NCBI GenBank assembly: GCA_024516155.1 | Contig: JAJJXM010000088.1 | Location: 62,001-126,000 of the forward strand | DNA from: Pyronema omphalodes | Lineage: Eukaryota > Ascomycota > Pezizomycetes > Pezizales > Pyronemataceae | Length of the DNA: 64,000 bases | Direction: 5' to 3' | Part shown: piece by piece, positions 28,294 through 39,345 of the stretch | Numbering within the stretch: the first letter of the stretch is position 1 | Layout: each line of letters opens with the position of its first letter | The notes under the pieces: model-generated | Databases searched by the model: none | Told to the model about the DNA's origin: nothing | Seen by the model: the letters and a program-made list of their open reading frames with translations, nothing else | Position numbers and translations under genes: made by a program

Positions 28294-30302
28294 TGGGAAC
28301 ACCAGAAACACCACACGGCAACGGCGACCCCCCCCCCCCTGCATTCTCAACAACGAGCACCGAAATCCCCGGTTTTCTCATCGGATTCGGATTCGCAGCA
28401 CTCTGTTACGTTATTCTCTGAATTTTCAGGGAATTCTACGTTGTTTTTGTTGACTTTTGTCGCCAAATCAGAGTTTTCACGAGTTTTGGCTTACCCCACC
28501 TCACAAAATGTCGCCAAAACAACGACAGAACAACGCCCGACGATCGAAACGGTCCGAAAACGCGTACAATGTTCTAGCCGACCTTCCTCATGATGGATCT
28601 AATCCTACTTTCGATGGAAGAGATGGAAAAGTTGATGAAGTCGATGGAAACTTCGCTGGAAAACCCTTCCAGAGCGTGGTCTTGGCAGGATCACCAGTTC
28701 CTTCGGCTTCAACACACCAGCAACAAGCGACAACAGACCAAAGCCGGTTCAGTACATACCGTCGCAATATTGTATCTGCCATTAATCGGGCAGCCCTGGT
28801 TGATGACAATTATGCCTCCCTTGACCAATTTTTTTATGACAGCTACCCCGAAGTCACTGGAGCCAGCTTCCTGGGGATACAACAGATCCACCAGGACACA
28901 CAGCGTCGCTTCAATACCCTCGATGACACCATACGCAACAACAGCGATGAGATGCGCCTCAGATTCGACGTCATGATGACGAAATTCAACATTCTGATCG
29001 GCGAAAACACGAAGCTGCGCGCAGCCTACGACTCTACACAGGCAGAAACAGCAGCTCTCAAGGCTGCTGTGGACGCCCTGACGAGGAAAATCGACGAACA
29101 GCAACAAGTCATTTCGGCACCCCCCTCACCGAACCTCACGGCCTCTTCCTCAGCGATGGAAGAGATGACTATGCAACTGTCCGTCGTCCAACATGACATT
29201 CAGGATGTCCTGGACGCTGTTCGCAACCCTCCTGGCAAGAGAAAGCGAAGGGGAAGCGACCAGAACACCGAACCCACCTCACCGACAAACAGACGACCGG
29301 TGAACCACAAACCGAGAGCGGCATCACCGGTGCGAAGCCTGATGCACTCAAAACATGCGACTACCGCCGCCCAGGACAAGCTTGATGCCCTCAAGCCTCT
29401 GTCCCCCCTACCTCTCCTCGCGATCACGTCAACCGATGCGACACCGGAACCTCACCCTGACAGTCCATCTGCTCAGGACACACCTCTACCCGACGCCCCA
29501 AGCACTGCCCCTGCTGAGACGAACGGATGGAAGACTGTGGAGGCGAAGGCTGCACAGAGGAAGAAGCAGAAAGCGAAGGAGACGACACCTACGGCAGCGC
29601 AACCCAGCAAGACCCCTACAACAAAGAATGGTGGACGGGGAAAGAACACCCACCAACCCAGAACGACAACACCCTCTGCAAAGAAGACTTGGGCAGAAGT
29701 CGTCAAGAGCGGAGGCATCAACGTCCAGATTGTGCTTGGGAATGGCAATCTTGGACTGACAACACCACCGACAAGAAGGGGAGAGAGGCGAGGGGGAGCA
29801 GTGAGGAGGCTGAGGAAGAAGGAAGGAGAAGGGGAGAGAGGGGAGGAGAAGAGGGGCAGGGCGGGCCCGGGTGTCTCAAAGGGCAAAGAGTCAGGAGACA
29901 CCGGCGGAGGAGGGGAGAGAGGAGAGGAGAGTGGGGGCACGGGTGGCCCGGCGGCTGTTTAACTTTGCTTTGGTTTTGTTTTTGCTTTGTGGAGGAAATA
30001 CAGGAGGAAAAATGGTTAAAAATGGGAGGGGAAGGGAGGAGGAAAGGGAGGAGCCCGGCGAGGCGGCCTCTGTGCAAGCAGGGCACTTGGAACATCAGAC
30101 GCGCTTGGACAAGAAACCCCCGTAGTATACAGTGGGGACAGACCCCACAACCACAACGATCAAGAGGAGGAGACTGGTAGAGGTGGAGACTGGGTTTTTG
30201 CTTTTACATTTCTTTCTTCTTCTCTTTTGTATTTATCTGTCCCTTGTCATAACCTTCGGGTTGCAAACAAGTAATGAGAGAACAAACAAACAAACAAACA
30301 AA
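28294..30302 (+). mobile_element. H4: non-autonomous ORF1-only element, AAAC tail, inserted in H3
   Basis: TSD CCTTTCCTCCTCC (28281-28293 and 30303-30315) in the H3 3' UTR, opposite orientation. The 5' start ACACCACACGGCAACGGCGA plus a C run is preceded by about 14 extra bases. One ORF follows, then a 3' end of LINE-A type with the UUCG hairpin (30251-30262) and an (AAAC)n tail. Confidence 0.9.
28508..29962 (+). CDS. H4 coiled-coil gag-like protein, intact
   Basis: 484 residues starting at the ATG of MSPKQRQNNARRSKRSENAYNVL; the longer in-frame reading upstream has no ATG. Coiled coil about 128-200, basic patch GKRKRRGS about 243-250, GWKTVE and KTWAEVVKSGG in the C-terminal half, Arg/Gly/Glu-rich tail. 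It is nearly identical to the H1 and H3 proteins except for residues about 81-123 (FSTYRRNIVSAINRAALVDD). No enzymatic domain can be seen. Confidence 0.83.
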   Translation: MSPKQRQNNARRSKRSENAYNVLADLPHDGSNPTFDGRDGKVDEVDGNFAGKPFQSVVLAGSPVPSASTHQQQATTDQSRFSTYRRNIVSAINRAALVDDNYASLDQFFYDSYPEVTGASFLGIQQIHQDTQRRFNTLDDTIRNNSDEMRLRFDVMMTKFNILIGENTKLRAAYDSTQAETAALKAAVDALTRKIDEQQQVISAPPSPNLTASSSAMEEMTMQLSVVQHDIQDVLDAVRNPPGKRKRRGSDQNTEPTSPTNRRPVNHKPRAASPVRSLMHSKHATTAAQDKLDALKPLSPLPLLAITSTDATPEPHPDSPSAQDTPLPDAPSTAPAETNGWKTVEAKAAQRKKQKAKETTPTAAQPSKTPTTKNGGRGKNTHQPRTTTPSAKKTWAEVVKSGGINVQIVLGNGNLGLTTPPTRRGERRGGAVRRLRKKEGEGERGEEKRGRAGPGVSKGKESGDTGGGGERGEESGGTGGPAAV

Positions 30303-30388
30303 CCTTTCCTCCTCCCTTCCCCTTCCCATGTTTAGCCATTTTTCCGCCTTTATTTCCTCCACAAAGCAAAAACAAAACCAAAGCAAAG

Positions 30389-31843
30389 TTAAACAGCCGC
30401 CGGGCCACCCGTGCCCCCACTCTCCTCTCCTCTCTCCCCTCCTCCGCCGGTGTCTCCTGACTCTTTGCCCTTCGAGATACCCGGGCCCGCCCTGCCCCTC
30501 TTCTCCTCCCCTCTCTCCCCTTCTCCTTCCTTCTTCCTCAGCCTTCTTGCTGCTCCCCCTCGCCTCTCTCCCCTTCTTGTCGGTGGTGTTGTTAGTCCAA
30601 GATTGCCATTCCCAAGCACAATCTGGACGTTGATGCCTCCGCTCTTGACTACTTCTGCCCAAGTCTTCTTTGCAGAGGAGGTTGTCGTTCTGGGTTGGTG
30701 GGTATTCTTTCCCCGGCCACCATTCTTTGTTGTAGGGGTCTTGCTGGGTGGCGCTGCCGTAGGTGTCGTCTCCTTCGCTTTCTGCTTCTTCCTCTGTGTA
30801 GCCTTCGCCTCCACAGTCTTCCATCCGTTCGTCTCAGCAGGGGCAGTGCTTGGGGCGTCGGGTAGAGGTGTGTCCTGAGCAGATGAACTGTCAGGGTGAG
30901 GTTCCGGTGTCGCATCGGTTGACGTGATTGCGAGGAGAGGTAGGGGGGACATAGGCTTGAGGGCATCAAGCTTGTCCTGGGCGGCGGTAGTCGCATGTTT
31001 CGAGTGCATCAGGCTTCGCACCGGTGATGCCGCTCTCGGTTTGTGGTTCACCGGTCTTCTGTTTGTCGGTGAGGTGGGTTCGGTGTTCTGGTCACTTCCC
31101 CTTCTCTTTCTCTTGCCAGGAGGGTTGCGAACAGCGTCCAGGACATCCTGAATGTCATGTTGGACGACGGACAGTTGCATAGTCATCTCTTCCATCGCTG
31201 ACGAAGAGGCCGTAAGGTTCGGTGAGGGGGGCGCCGAAATGACTTGTTGCTGTTCGTCGATTTTCTGCGTCAGGGCGTCTACAGCAGCCTTGAGAGCTGC
31301 TGTTTCTTTCTGTGTAGAGTTGTATGCTGCACGCAGCTTCGTGTTTTCGTCCAGCAGAATGCTGAATTTCGTCATCATGACGTCGAATCTGTGGCGCATC
31401 TCATCGCTGTTGTTGCGTATGGTGTCATCGAGGGTATTGAAGCGTCGCTGTGTGTCCCGGTGGATCTGTTGTATCCCCAGGAAGCTTGCTCCTGTGAAAA
31501 GCGGTTCATGTTCACAGAACAGGGCGCTCAAGCTGCTATCGCTGTCGTCTTTTTCGATAGCGTCTCGCATAGCAATAACCAGATCGCGGCGAAATTCTCT
31601 GAATCGGTTGTGCTCAGGTGTCGCTTGCTGCTGGTGTGTTGAAGCCGAAGCAACTGGTGATCCTGCCAAGACCACGCTCTGGAAGGGCTTTCCAGCGAGG
31701 TTTCCATCAACTTCATCAACTTTTCCATCTCTTTCATCAAATGTAGGATTAGATCCATCATGAGGAAGGTCGGCTAGAACAGTGTACGCGTTTTCGGACC
31801 GTTTCGATCGTCGGGCGTTGTTCTGTCGTTGTTTTGGCGACAT
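30389..31843 (-). CDS. H3 coiled-coil gag-like protein, intact
   Basis: 484 residues, same length and order of parts as in H4. The variable block reads FREFRRDLVIAMRDAIEKDDSDSSL, unlike any other copy, while the flanks (GKPFQSVVLAGSPV before, GASFLGIQQIHRDTQRRFNTLDD after) are conserved. The insertion of H4 lies downstream of the stop, so the ORF remains whole. Confidence 0.83.
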   Translation of the reverse strand: MSPKQRQNNARRSKRSENAYTVLADLPHDGSNPTFDERDGKVDEVDGNLAGKPFQSVVLAGSPVASASTHQQQATPEHNRFREFRRDLVIAMRDAIEKDDSDSSLSALFCEHEPLFTGASFLGIQQIHRDTQRRFNTLDDTIRNNSDEMRHRFDVMMTKFSILLDENTKLRAAYNSTQKETAALKAAVDALTQKIDEQQQVISAPPSPNLTASSSAMEEMTMQLSVVQHDIQDVLDAVRNPPGKRKRRGSDQNTEPTSPTNRRPVNHKPRAASPVRSLMHSKHATTAAQDKLDALKPMSPLPLLAITSTDATPEPHPDSSSAQDTPLPDAPSTAPAETNGWKTVEAKATQRKKQKAKETTPTAAPPSKTPTTKNGGRGKNTHQPRTTTSSAKKTWAEVVKSGGINVQIVLGNGNLGLTTPPTRRGERRGGAARRLRKKEGEGERGEEKRGRAGPGISKGKESGDTGGGGERGEESGGTGGPAAV

Positions 31844-32052
31844 TTCGTGAGGTGAGGTAAGCCAAAACTCGTGAAAACTCTGATTTTGCGACAGAAGTCA
31901 ACAAAAACAACGTAGAATTCCCTGAAAATTCAGAGAATAACGTAATAGAGTGCTGCGAATCCGAATCCGATGAGAAAACCGGGGGTTTCGGTGCTCGTTG
32001 TTGAGAATGCAGGGGGGGGGTCGCCGTTGCCGTGTGGCAGCGGGTGCGGTTT

Positions 32053-32592
32053 CGGACGCCGTCTTGGGCTTGTCGGCGTGATGGTCGGTGCGGGGCTGGG
32101 CGCTGGTTCGGTGTAGTTTGTCGAGGCATCTGGTCGCGGTTTCGTCGCGTTGGTTCATTGGGCGAAGGAGGTCCTTGACGGATGTTCTAATCAATTCGGA
32201 TAAGGTTGCGAGGGAGGCGTCGGGTGCGGTTACGGCATGTTGGCTGTTGTTGAGCTCTTGTTCAGGGTGGGAGCCGGAGTCAGTGTCGGGTTCGCCGTCG
32301 GTATCCATGGCGGTCGGCGTCGTTTCGATGGGGATCCCATCAAGGTGTACGGGGGGGTTGTCGTTTCTTTGGCCCTTGTGCGGAGGAGTTCAAGGTTACG
32401 TCGGGATTCGGATTTATTGGCGGGGCGCTTGGTGACTTTTGCGGCGACAGTGCTCTTTAATGTTTTAGAGGTCGCGATGACGGAGGAGCCAGCGTGCGGG
32501 GCGTTGTTTCGGGAAAGTTCGTCGGGGCTGTAAATACTCTCGTGTACCTGCATACGCGAGGGCGTTGCAGGGATGGGTGTGTTAGCGTCCAA
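32053..32592 (-). pseudogene. LINE-D ORF1, N-terminal part with lost start codon
   Basis: Reads LDANTPIPATPSRMQVHESIYSPDELSRNNAPHAGSS.., clearly the LINE-A/B N-terminus, but the start is TTG (32590-32592) where all other copies have ATG. After ANKSESRRNLELL the frame shifts; MDTDGEPDTDSGSHPEQELNNSQHAVTAPDASLATLSELIRTSVKDLLRPMNQR continues in another frame. The content (SELI..MNQR..DKLHRT) is closer to LINE-B than to LINE-A. Confidence 0.85.
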
Positions 32593-32756
32593 TCGCTTGA
32601 CCGGTGGTACGGTGAGCGATGCCAAGGAGTCACGTGGGGAGGCTCTTGCTAAGCGAGAGCGAGAATTTTCCGCGAGGAGGGGTTCCGAGAGGGGGGAAAT
32701 TTCGAGTAACACCACAACCAGTGCTGCTGGTGGGGGGGGGGGGGGGGGAATTGGGG
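32593..32756 (-). promoter_or_regulatory. LINE-D 5' UTR, inner part only
   Basis: Contains a decayed form of the start-codon hairpin (ATCGCT/AGCGAT still pair), the palindrome core CACGTG as TCACGTGG (32630-32637), and a run of 17 G on the plus strand (32732-32748). The outer 5' UTR is missing; LINE-G follows. Confidence 0.7.
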
Positions 32757-33535
32757 TTGTTGTTGTTGTTGTTGTTTATTCATTACTCGCATGCAACCCA
32801 AAGGTTATGGCAAGGGTACAGGTTTATATACATGGAAAAGTCAAAGTAAAGAAAACAAAGCAAAGTCCTGCCTCCTCCTCCGCTTTTCCCCCTGTGGGAA
32901 TTGATGTAGTGGTGCTGCCCCCACTACTACTGCATTGGTTGTGTTGTCAGTACGGCGTCTACTGTTCCAGTGCCCTGCTTGCACGGTGGCCACCTCGCCA
33001 GGTTCCTCCCTATCCTTCACCCTTCTCCTTCCGATCTTTAATCTATTTTCCCGCCTTTGTTTCCTCCGCGTACAGAAGAAAGAAGATATGACTCCCGTCG
33101 GCCCACCCTGAACCTTCCTCACGCGCCTCTTCCTCCTCATGCAGTACCGTAAACCTGTTCCGCCCTTGACATAGGAGATAAACCAACGCAACGCACACTG
33201 AACAAAGAAAATGTAAAACAAAAGAAAAGCAAAGAAAACAACAGTCCAAAGGACCCCGTATGTCCAGAGAACAGCAACAGTCATCGCCATCGTCCATCCC
33301 ATCACCGCCAGTCTTCCGATTCCGCCCTACAATTTCCCCACCCGAACTCCCCCCCCATTTCCCTGGTTAACCCGTCCTGATTCCCTCCATTTTATCCCAT
33401 GTAGCTCCTTTAACGTCACATCGTGACCCCAAGAACGCAAATAGGACTGTCCGAAGTAGAAGCAAAAGAGGAAAGAAAGAGAAAGGACGGAGACAATGGA
33501 AAAGGAAACAGTTAGCAAGAACCTCGCGACTGTGC
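32757..33535 (-). mobile_element. LINE-G 3' end, AAC tail (non-coding), boundary on the right uncertain
   Basis: Begins with (GTT)n, i.e. an AAC tail read on the minus strand, then the terminal hairpin AACC-TTTG-GGTT (32795-32806) and a 3' UTR region homologous to the others (GGAGGAAACAAAGGCGG, and GTAGTGGGGGCAGC pairing around 32906-32932). I find no coding sequence. From about 33100 to 33535 the sequence has no match elsewhere in the window; it may be more of this 3' UTR or older host sequence. Confidence 0.65.
32795..32806 (-). other. 3'-terminal hairpin, UUUG loop
   Basis: On the minus strand AACC, loop TTTG, GGTT, followed by GCATGCGAGTAATGAATAAA and the AAC tail. Confidence 0.65.
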
Positions 33536-33643
33536 ACGCAGGGTGGCCGAGTGGCTTTGTTGTCAGCTTTTCAGGAACGGGGTTGGGCTCTCTACGAGCC
33601 CGGCATTTTATCGGTCTCTTGTCATATCCTTCGGATGCTGCGC
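33536..33643 (+). mobile_element. Candidate tRNA-derived SINE with LINE-type 3' hairpin
   Basis: TGGCCGAGTGG at 33544-33554 is a perfect RNA polymerase III A box of the Leu/Ser tRNA type. GGTTGGGCTCT at 33581-33591 matches most of the B box consensus. Between them TCAGCTTTTCAGGAAC resembles a tRNA-Leu anticodon arm. A GGGCTC/GAGCCC stem (33585-33601) follows, then ATCC-TTC-GGAT (33626-33636) in the position of the LINE hairpin. The tail is short (CAAAAAC) and is followed at once by the 5' end of F2. Single copy here, so family status is unproven. Confidence 0.5.
33626..33636 (+). other. 3'-terminal hairpin with compensatory base pair
   Basis: ATCC, loop TTC, GGAT: the A-T pair of the AACC/GGTT stem is replaced by a T-A pair, preserving the fold. 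Confidence 0.6.
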
Positions 33644-34473
33644 AAAAACACCACACAGCAAAGAGCGACCCCCCCCCTGCCTTTTCAACAACCACAACGA
33701 AATCGCAAGATTTTATCGCGGATTTGGATCGGCAGCATCAATTTACCTATTCGCAACTTTTCCAGACCAGGCCCTCTCTTTTTCGTTGAGTTTTCATTGA
33801 AAAAGAGATTTCCGGGCCCCTGAGAGAAGTGCCGCAAACTGGTCATCAACACCCCACCCCACCACAACAAGTTTTTATCATTTTATTCGCGGAACCTTTG
33901 TCGCTCCCGCATAACAAACCATGTCCGAAAATCCGATGCCTCGACACGGCTGCTGGCTGGAGAAACCCCCCCCTCTCCGCGAGAAAAAACCCCTTCGCGC
34001 GCCCGTGACGGAAAACCACGGTAACGCGGAGCCGCAAGGGCCCGACGCGTCCGATGCCGAAATGCATGTAGACACGTGCTCTGACGTCAGCGAGGACTTT
34101 ACCGACGACGACGTGTCTTCCCGCGAAAGCTCCGCCACACCTGTCGCGCGCAACACCAGCAACGCTCCCCCCACGACCCCCCACATAGGAAAACCCTCCC
34201 TGATAACAACGAAACCCGCGACGTATTGACCAACCCTGACCCCAAGTACACCATTCAACACAACACCGGAAAATCGAAAAAACGCCCCGCTGCCTCCACC
34301 GCCCACACTATCACCCACATCGCCGCCGACTCCACCCCAGTCTCAGCTGGAGTCCAACGCCTCCGCCGTGACACCGACAACTCCCTATCTACCCCCCCTC
34401 ACCACTGACAGCCTCGCAACATCCATCGATCAACTTAACGACAATCTCAACACCGCCACAGACATGTTCCGCC
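33644..34473 (+). pseudogene. LINE-F copy F2, 5' UTR and ORF1 N-terminal part, frameshifted
   Basis: 5' end ACCACACAGCAAAGAGCGA plus a C run, then a 5' UTR unlike that of LINE-A but like F1. ORF1 starts at about 33921 (MSENPMPRHG) and contains DASDAEMHVDTCSDVSEDF, also present in F1. Frame shifts near 34190 and 34370 split it into three frames. It reaches LNTATDMFRR, where A4 is inserted (TSD ACAGACATGTTCCGCC, 34458-34473), and resumes at 55556. Confidence 0.87.
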
Positions 34474-34489
34474 GGCGACACTACACTGG

Positions 34490-34924
34490 ACCTCACACAG
34501 CAACCGCTGACCCCCCCCTGCATTTGCGACAACAACAACAATTTCCCCGATTTTCGAATCGGCAATCGATTTCTTACCTCGGAATTACCGCGAATCTCGA
34601 TTTTCGGAACCCAGCTACCGTTTACCGTTGAGATTCAGCGGAAAAACGCGATTCTGGGACCTCCGGGCCGGATTCCGGGCACTTTCATCAACGCCGCTCC
34701 ACCACCCGCCGCTCAATCATCAAACCGACCTTATTTTCGGTTTCGGCATACCGAAATCCCCCCCCCCCCCCAAATCCCCCCCCCCACCAGCAGCACTGGT
34801 TGTGGTGATACCCCAAATTTCCCCCCCTCCGGACCCCTTTCCTCGCGAGAAATTTTCGTGCTCGCTTAGCAAGAGCCTCCTCACGTGACTCTTCGCCATC
34901 GCTTACCGTACCACCGGTTAAGCG
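34490..34924 (+). promoter_or_regulatory. A4 5' UTR
   Basis: Canonical start CACACAGCAACCGCTGA plus C run, UUCG hairpin, two long C runs, TCACGTGA (34881-34888) and the start-codon hairpin (34896-34928). Confidence 0.72.
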
Positions 34925-36636
34925 ATGGACGCTAACGCACCCATCCCCGCCACGCCCTCGCGTATGCAGGTACCCGAGAATATTTTTAGCCCCGACGAGC
35001 TTTCCCGAATCAACGCCCCGCACGCTGGCTCCTCCGCCATCGCGACCTCTAAGAAACCAACGACCGTCTCCGGAAAAGTCACCAAACCCCCCACCAAAAA
35101 ATCCGCCTCTTGACGTGACCTCGACCTCCTCCGCAAAAATGTCACCCGACCGAAAACAAACACACACGTGAACCTCGATGGGACCCCCGTCGAAACAATG
35201 CCGACCGCCATGGACACTGACAGTTGCCCCGACACCGACTCCGAATCCGACTCTGACCTGAACCTCAACGACAGCCAGCACGCAATAACCGCTTCCGACG
35301 TCAACCCCGACCCCCAGCCTCAGCCCGACAACAACCTTCTCTCAGCCATCGCCACTATGATTTCGAAAAACACCAACGACGCGCTCCGACCTATTGTCCG
35401 TTCCATCGACACCATCAACAAAAGACTCGACAAAATCACAAAACCCAGCCCGCCCCCTCCGACACAGCCCCAACGTCAACCCCACCCCGAACAAACGACC
35501 ACCGCCAACTCACCCCCCGACGACCTCCAATACTGGAAAGAACGATGCCGACTCCTGGAAAACGCCCTTCGCCACCACAACATCGCCATACCGACCTCCA
35601 CCACTACTCGCCGCCACAACCCCCCCCACGACCACTCACCAGCCGTGGACCTCCGGCACAACCGTCGCTGACCTCTCCTTCCCCGCCCACGCCCCCAAAA
35701 GCGACCCCCCCCGCAAAACCGCACCCCCGACGCCAACGCACCCGCCCCCAGTCCTTCATGATACCCATCCCACACCCTGCGGAAATCGACGTCAATACCA
35801 AAGCCCAACTGGGAAGGGCGATCAACGCTGCACTCACCCAGACACAGGGGCCGCCTCACATGGCTGTCGCCACGATCAGACAAGCCTCATCAGGAAACCT
35901 CATCGTGACCATGACAGACGGCACCACTGAATCCGAGCTGACCAAGAACCTAGGGACCATACACACAGCGACGCAACAGGTCAACACCTCCATCGCCGCA
36001 CCCCGCCTGAACGAGCGGTGGTATAAGCTCGCAGTTCATGGAATCCCCACGAGCCAATACCCCGACTCCCCCGACGGAATGCGCCTCCTCCAAGAGGAGA
36101 TCGGACGCAGCAACGGACCTGTCACCCTGGCGCAACCCCCCCGATATATGACGACCGCGGAGAAACGGGTGGGCAAGGAAGCGTCCAGTGTGGTTATTGC
36201 GGTACGTACCGCCGAAGAGCTCGCACTCCTGAAGCGCAAACGAGTCATGGTACTCTTCGAGCCCCGAAGGGTCACCGAGTACCACTCTGCCCGACGGACC
36301 GACCAGTGTCGGCGCTGCTTGCTCTTTGGCCACCACTACACCAACTGCACTGGACCGCAAGGCCCCACCTGCGGCATCTGCGGCCAGAACCACCCCACGG
36401 ACGACCACGCCTGCAACGACTGCCCCCAAAGCAAAGGTAAGAGTTGTGAGCACACTAGATACCATTGCAAAAACTGCGCGGACGCCAACCTCCCCGACCT
36501 CGACCACCCAGGCTTCAGCAAGCAATGCCCCGTACGCATCCGCATATTCAAAGAAGCCTGGACAGCGTCACAAAACCCCGCCGACGCCCCACCCAACCCA
36601 GCCGACAGAGACACTGAGATGAACGCCCATGTCTAG
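34925..36636 (+). pseudogene. A4 ORF1, nonsense change and frameshift
   Basis: MDANAPIPATPS.. reads to KKSAS, where AGA has become TGA (35111-35113). The frame stays open to about 35620, where an extra C in a poly-C run shifts it (RRHNPP then HDHSPAVDL). The downstream frame carries the RRM-like part and the zinc knuckles and ends DTEMNAHV. The TRPQSFMIPIPHPAEID variant is shared with A3. Confidence 0.92.
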
Positions 36637-39337
36637 CTACAACAGACTGGCAGCAACCATACGGATCGTCTCCCACAACGTGAACCGACAACGAACAGCA
36701 CTCGATGCGCTGCTGAACAGCGCACATAACACAGCCGACATAATCCTAATACAAGAAATTCACATTACCGACATAACATACGCCACCACACACCCATCTT
36801 TCACACTGGTCTTGCCACCGCGTGGAGATAGAACCACCAACAGAACGGCCCGCCTATGTGACCAGGACAAACCCATACCTCAGGGTTTCTCAGCGCACCG
36901 ATATATGCGCGGATCCTGACCTCCAGGTCCTTGAGGTAGGCACCGACTTAATTCCTTCCTTCTTTCTTTTTAATATATACAACGAAAAACACCCCGAAAG
37001 CAATATTTATACCATCCCGAGAGCCCTCACCCCCCTCCCCCTCCCCCGCAGGTGCATCATCACAGGTGACCTCAACGCTCACCATGCCCTGTGGAACTCC
37101 TCCACACGTTCCCCCACCCGCGCCACCGAAATAGTTGACCTCATCGAACAACGAGACTGGACCCTCGTGTCCGTCCCTGACATTCCCACCTACTACTACA
37201 ACCAAGGCCGCAGTTCTTCCGTCCTCGACCTGACCCTAGCATCGCCCCACATGGCAGAGGAAACAATCAACTGGGCAATTGACGACGACAACGCTACGGG
37301 ATCTGACCATGAAGTCATAGGTTTCGAAGTGCACACAACCCACCCAGACGCTGAAACAACCCCCCCAACAAACCGACTGAACTGGAAAAAGACGGATTGG
37401 GAGCTCTTCGCCGAAACCCTCCGTGCCTCGTGCTTAGCCCTCACACCATCATGGACACAATACCGCAACCACCCTACCACTGACAACCTCGATGCGTGGG
37501 CGGAGTCAATACGTGATGCCATCCTTAATGCCGCGACTACGTCCACCCCTGTACTACAAGTGACCCCACAATCGAAAAGATGGTGGACCGCAGAAGTCAC
37601 CGAGGCAAGGAAAAAGATGACCAAAGCAAGACGTAAGTGGAAACGCAAGCGTGACGATAGATCCCACCTAAACTACAAACAACACCGAAACGAATACCAC
37701 AGGACCATTCGAACGGCGAAAGATGCGAAGTGGAAGGAATATCTTTCCCAAGCCGAAGGACCCGATGTGTGGCAGGCGTTTAGGTACACCAACCCTCGGC
37801 GTGCTCAGCTAACACCAAACCTCCGCGCAATGATAAACGGCCAAGAAACAATCTGCAGCTCCTTCGACGCAAAGGTAGAGGCCTTCCAGAAGTTGTTTCC
37901 CCCGCCGCCGCCACCACCGCCTCCGTCCGTCCTCCCCCCGCGCCGCGAGTTGCAGTGGACAACCTTTACACCGACAGAGGTAGAAACAGCGGTATTCTCC
38001 TCCTCGCCGAAGAAGGCGCCCGGACCCGATGGGCTCACATTCGCCTGCCTGCGCCAAGCATACCTTGCCATCCCCGAACACATGAACAACCTCTACGCCA
38101 CATTCGGGACGGTAGGCTACCATCCGCGATGCTGGCGCCAGGCCACCACAGTCATTATCGCCAAACCTAACAAGCCGGATTACAGCAATCCAAAGGCATA
38201 CCGTCCGATTGCGCTCCTAAACTGCCTTGGGAAGACCCTCGAAAAACTAATGGCCACTCGCCTAGGCACGATGGCAGACTCTCACGACTTACTACATAGG
38301 GACCAAATAGGTGGACGCCCGCAGAGATCAGCAATTGACGCGATGATGGCGCTGGTGCACGACGTCGAGATTGGGAAATCTCACGGAATGCTAACCTCTG
38401 CCCTCTTCCTCGATGTTCGTGGAGCGTTCGACAACGTCTCTGCTGAACGCCTCCAACAAACATTACGACAGCTTGGGTGCCCGCGACCAGTAGTATCGCG
38501 GTGCCAGTCTTTCCTCGCAGATCGCACGATCGCTCTGGCGTTCGATGGGCGAACTGACACGCAACGCCCAGTGCAAACAGGCATCCCACAAGGTTCCCCT
38601 GCATCCCCCATACTTTTCTTATTATACCTCCGCCCATTATTCGACGAACTAGCGCAGACATACCCGTACGCCTGGACACCTAGCTACATTGACGTCGTAG
38701 CGATCGTCGTCCAGGGACGCACCAGAAAAGCGAACGCCCGCGCACTTGAGAACATTACGACAACAGCCTTTCGGTGGGCCGACGCAAACGCCGTTGCATT
38801 TGACGATGCCAAGTCAGAGCTCCTGCATTTCCACTGGGCACGCACCGACAGCATCACTGAGGAGGAAAAAGTTAAGTTACCAAACGGTACAGTTATCACA
38901 CCGGGAACACAAGGAGGAGAGAAAGATGTTGTGAGGTGGATAGGCCTGTATTTAGATAGGAAACTTAACTTTAGAAAACATGTAGCTAGACGAGTAACCG
39001 CCGCGCAAAGAACTCTGAACGCACTGTGTAGGTTAGCACGGTACGAAACAGGTCTGTCCCCCGCTGCTACAGGACTAATCTACCAGGCGTGTGTCCAGTC
39101 GAGAGCAGACTACGGCGCAGAGATATGGTGGAACCAACAAAAAGACCTTGCCTGCACCCTCCAGAATCAACAGAACACCGCCCTCCGCAGGATTCTCAAC
39201 GCTTTCACCTCTACTCCGATCCTGGCCCTCCACAATGAATCCGCACTCCCCCCCGTCACAATACGTCTTGACAACCGCCAGCGGAAATACGCCCTGCGCA
39301 CCCTCACTCTACCCGCTTCGCATCCTATCATCACACG
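36629..39337 (+). pseudogene. A4 ORF2 part 1: EN and RT, with altered catalytic motif
   Basis: Starts MSSYNRLAATIRIVSHN; an extra C near 36848 shifts the frame in the EN domain (NRTARLCDQ). The rest is open through RT. The RT box reads YIDVVAIV (38689-38712) instead of YIDDVAIV, so the second catalytic Asp is lost. It is interrupted at HPIITR by A5; the coding remainder is at 46259-46918 and 53927-54507. Confidence 0.92.
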
Positions 39338-39345
39338 GAAGGGAA

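Larger units (their letters stand above)
28030..32035 (-). mobile_element. H3: non-autonomous ORF1-only element, AAAC tail, interrupted by H4
   Basis: Flanked by the TSD GGCAGCGGGTGCGGTTT (28013-28029 and 32036-32052) in LINE-D ORF1. The 3' tail (GTTT)n and hairpin (28067-28078) are at the left and the 5' terminus is at about 32035. H4 splits the 3' UTR at 28294-30302. Without H4 the element is about 2 kb. Here no extra bases lie between the TSD and the canonical 5' start. Confidence 0.88.

Noticed and set aside
33544..33620. A functional tRNA gene
   Set aside because: The B box is degenerate, no proper acceptor stem closes, and the sequence runs straight into a LINE-type 3' hairpin.
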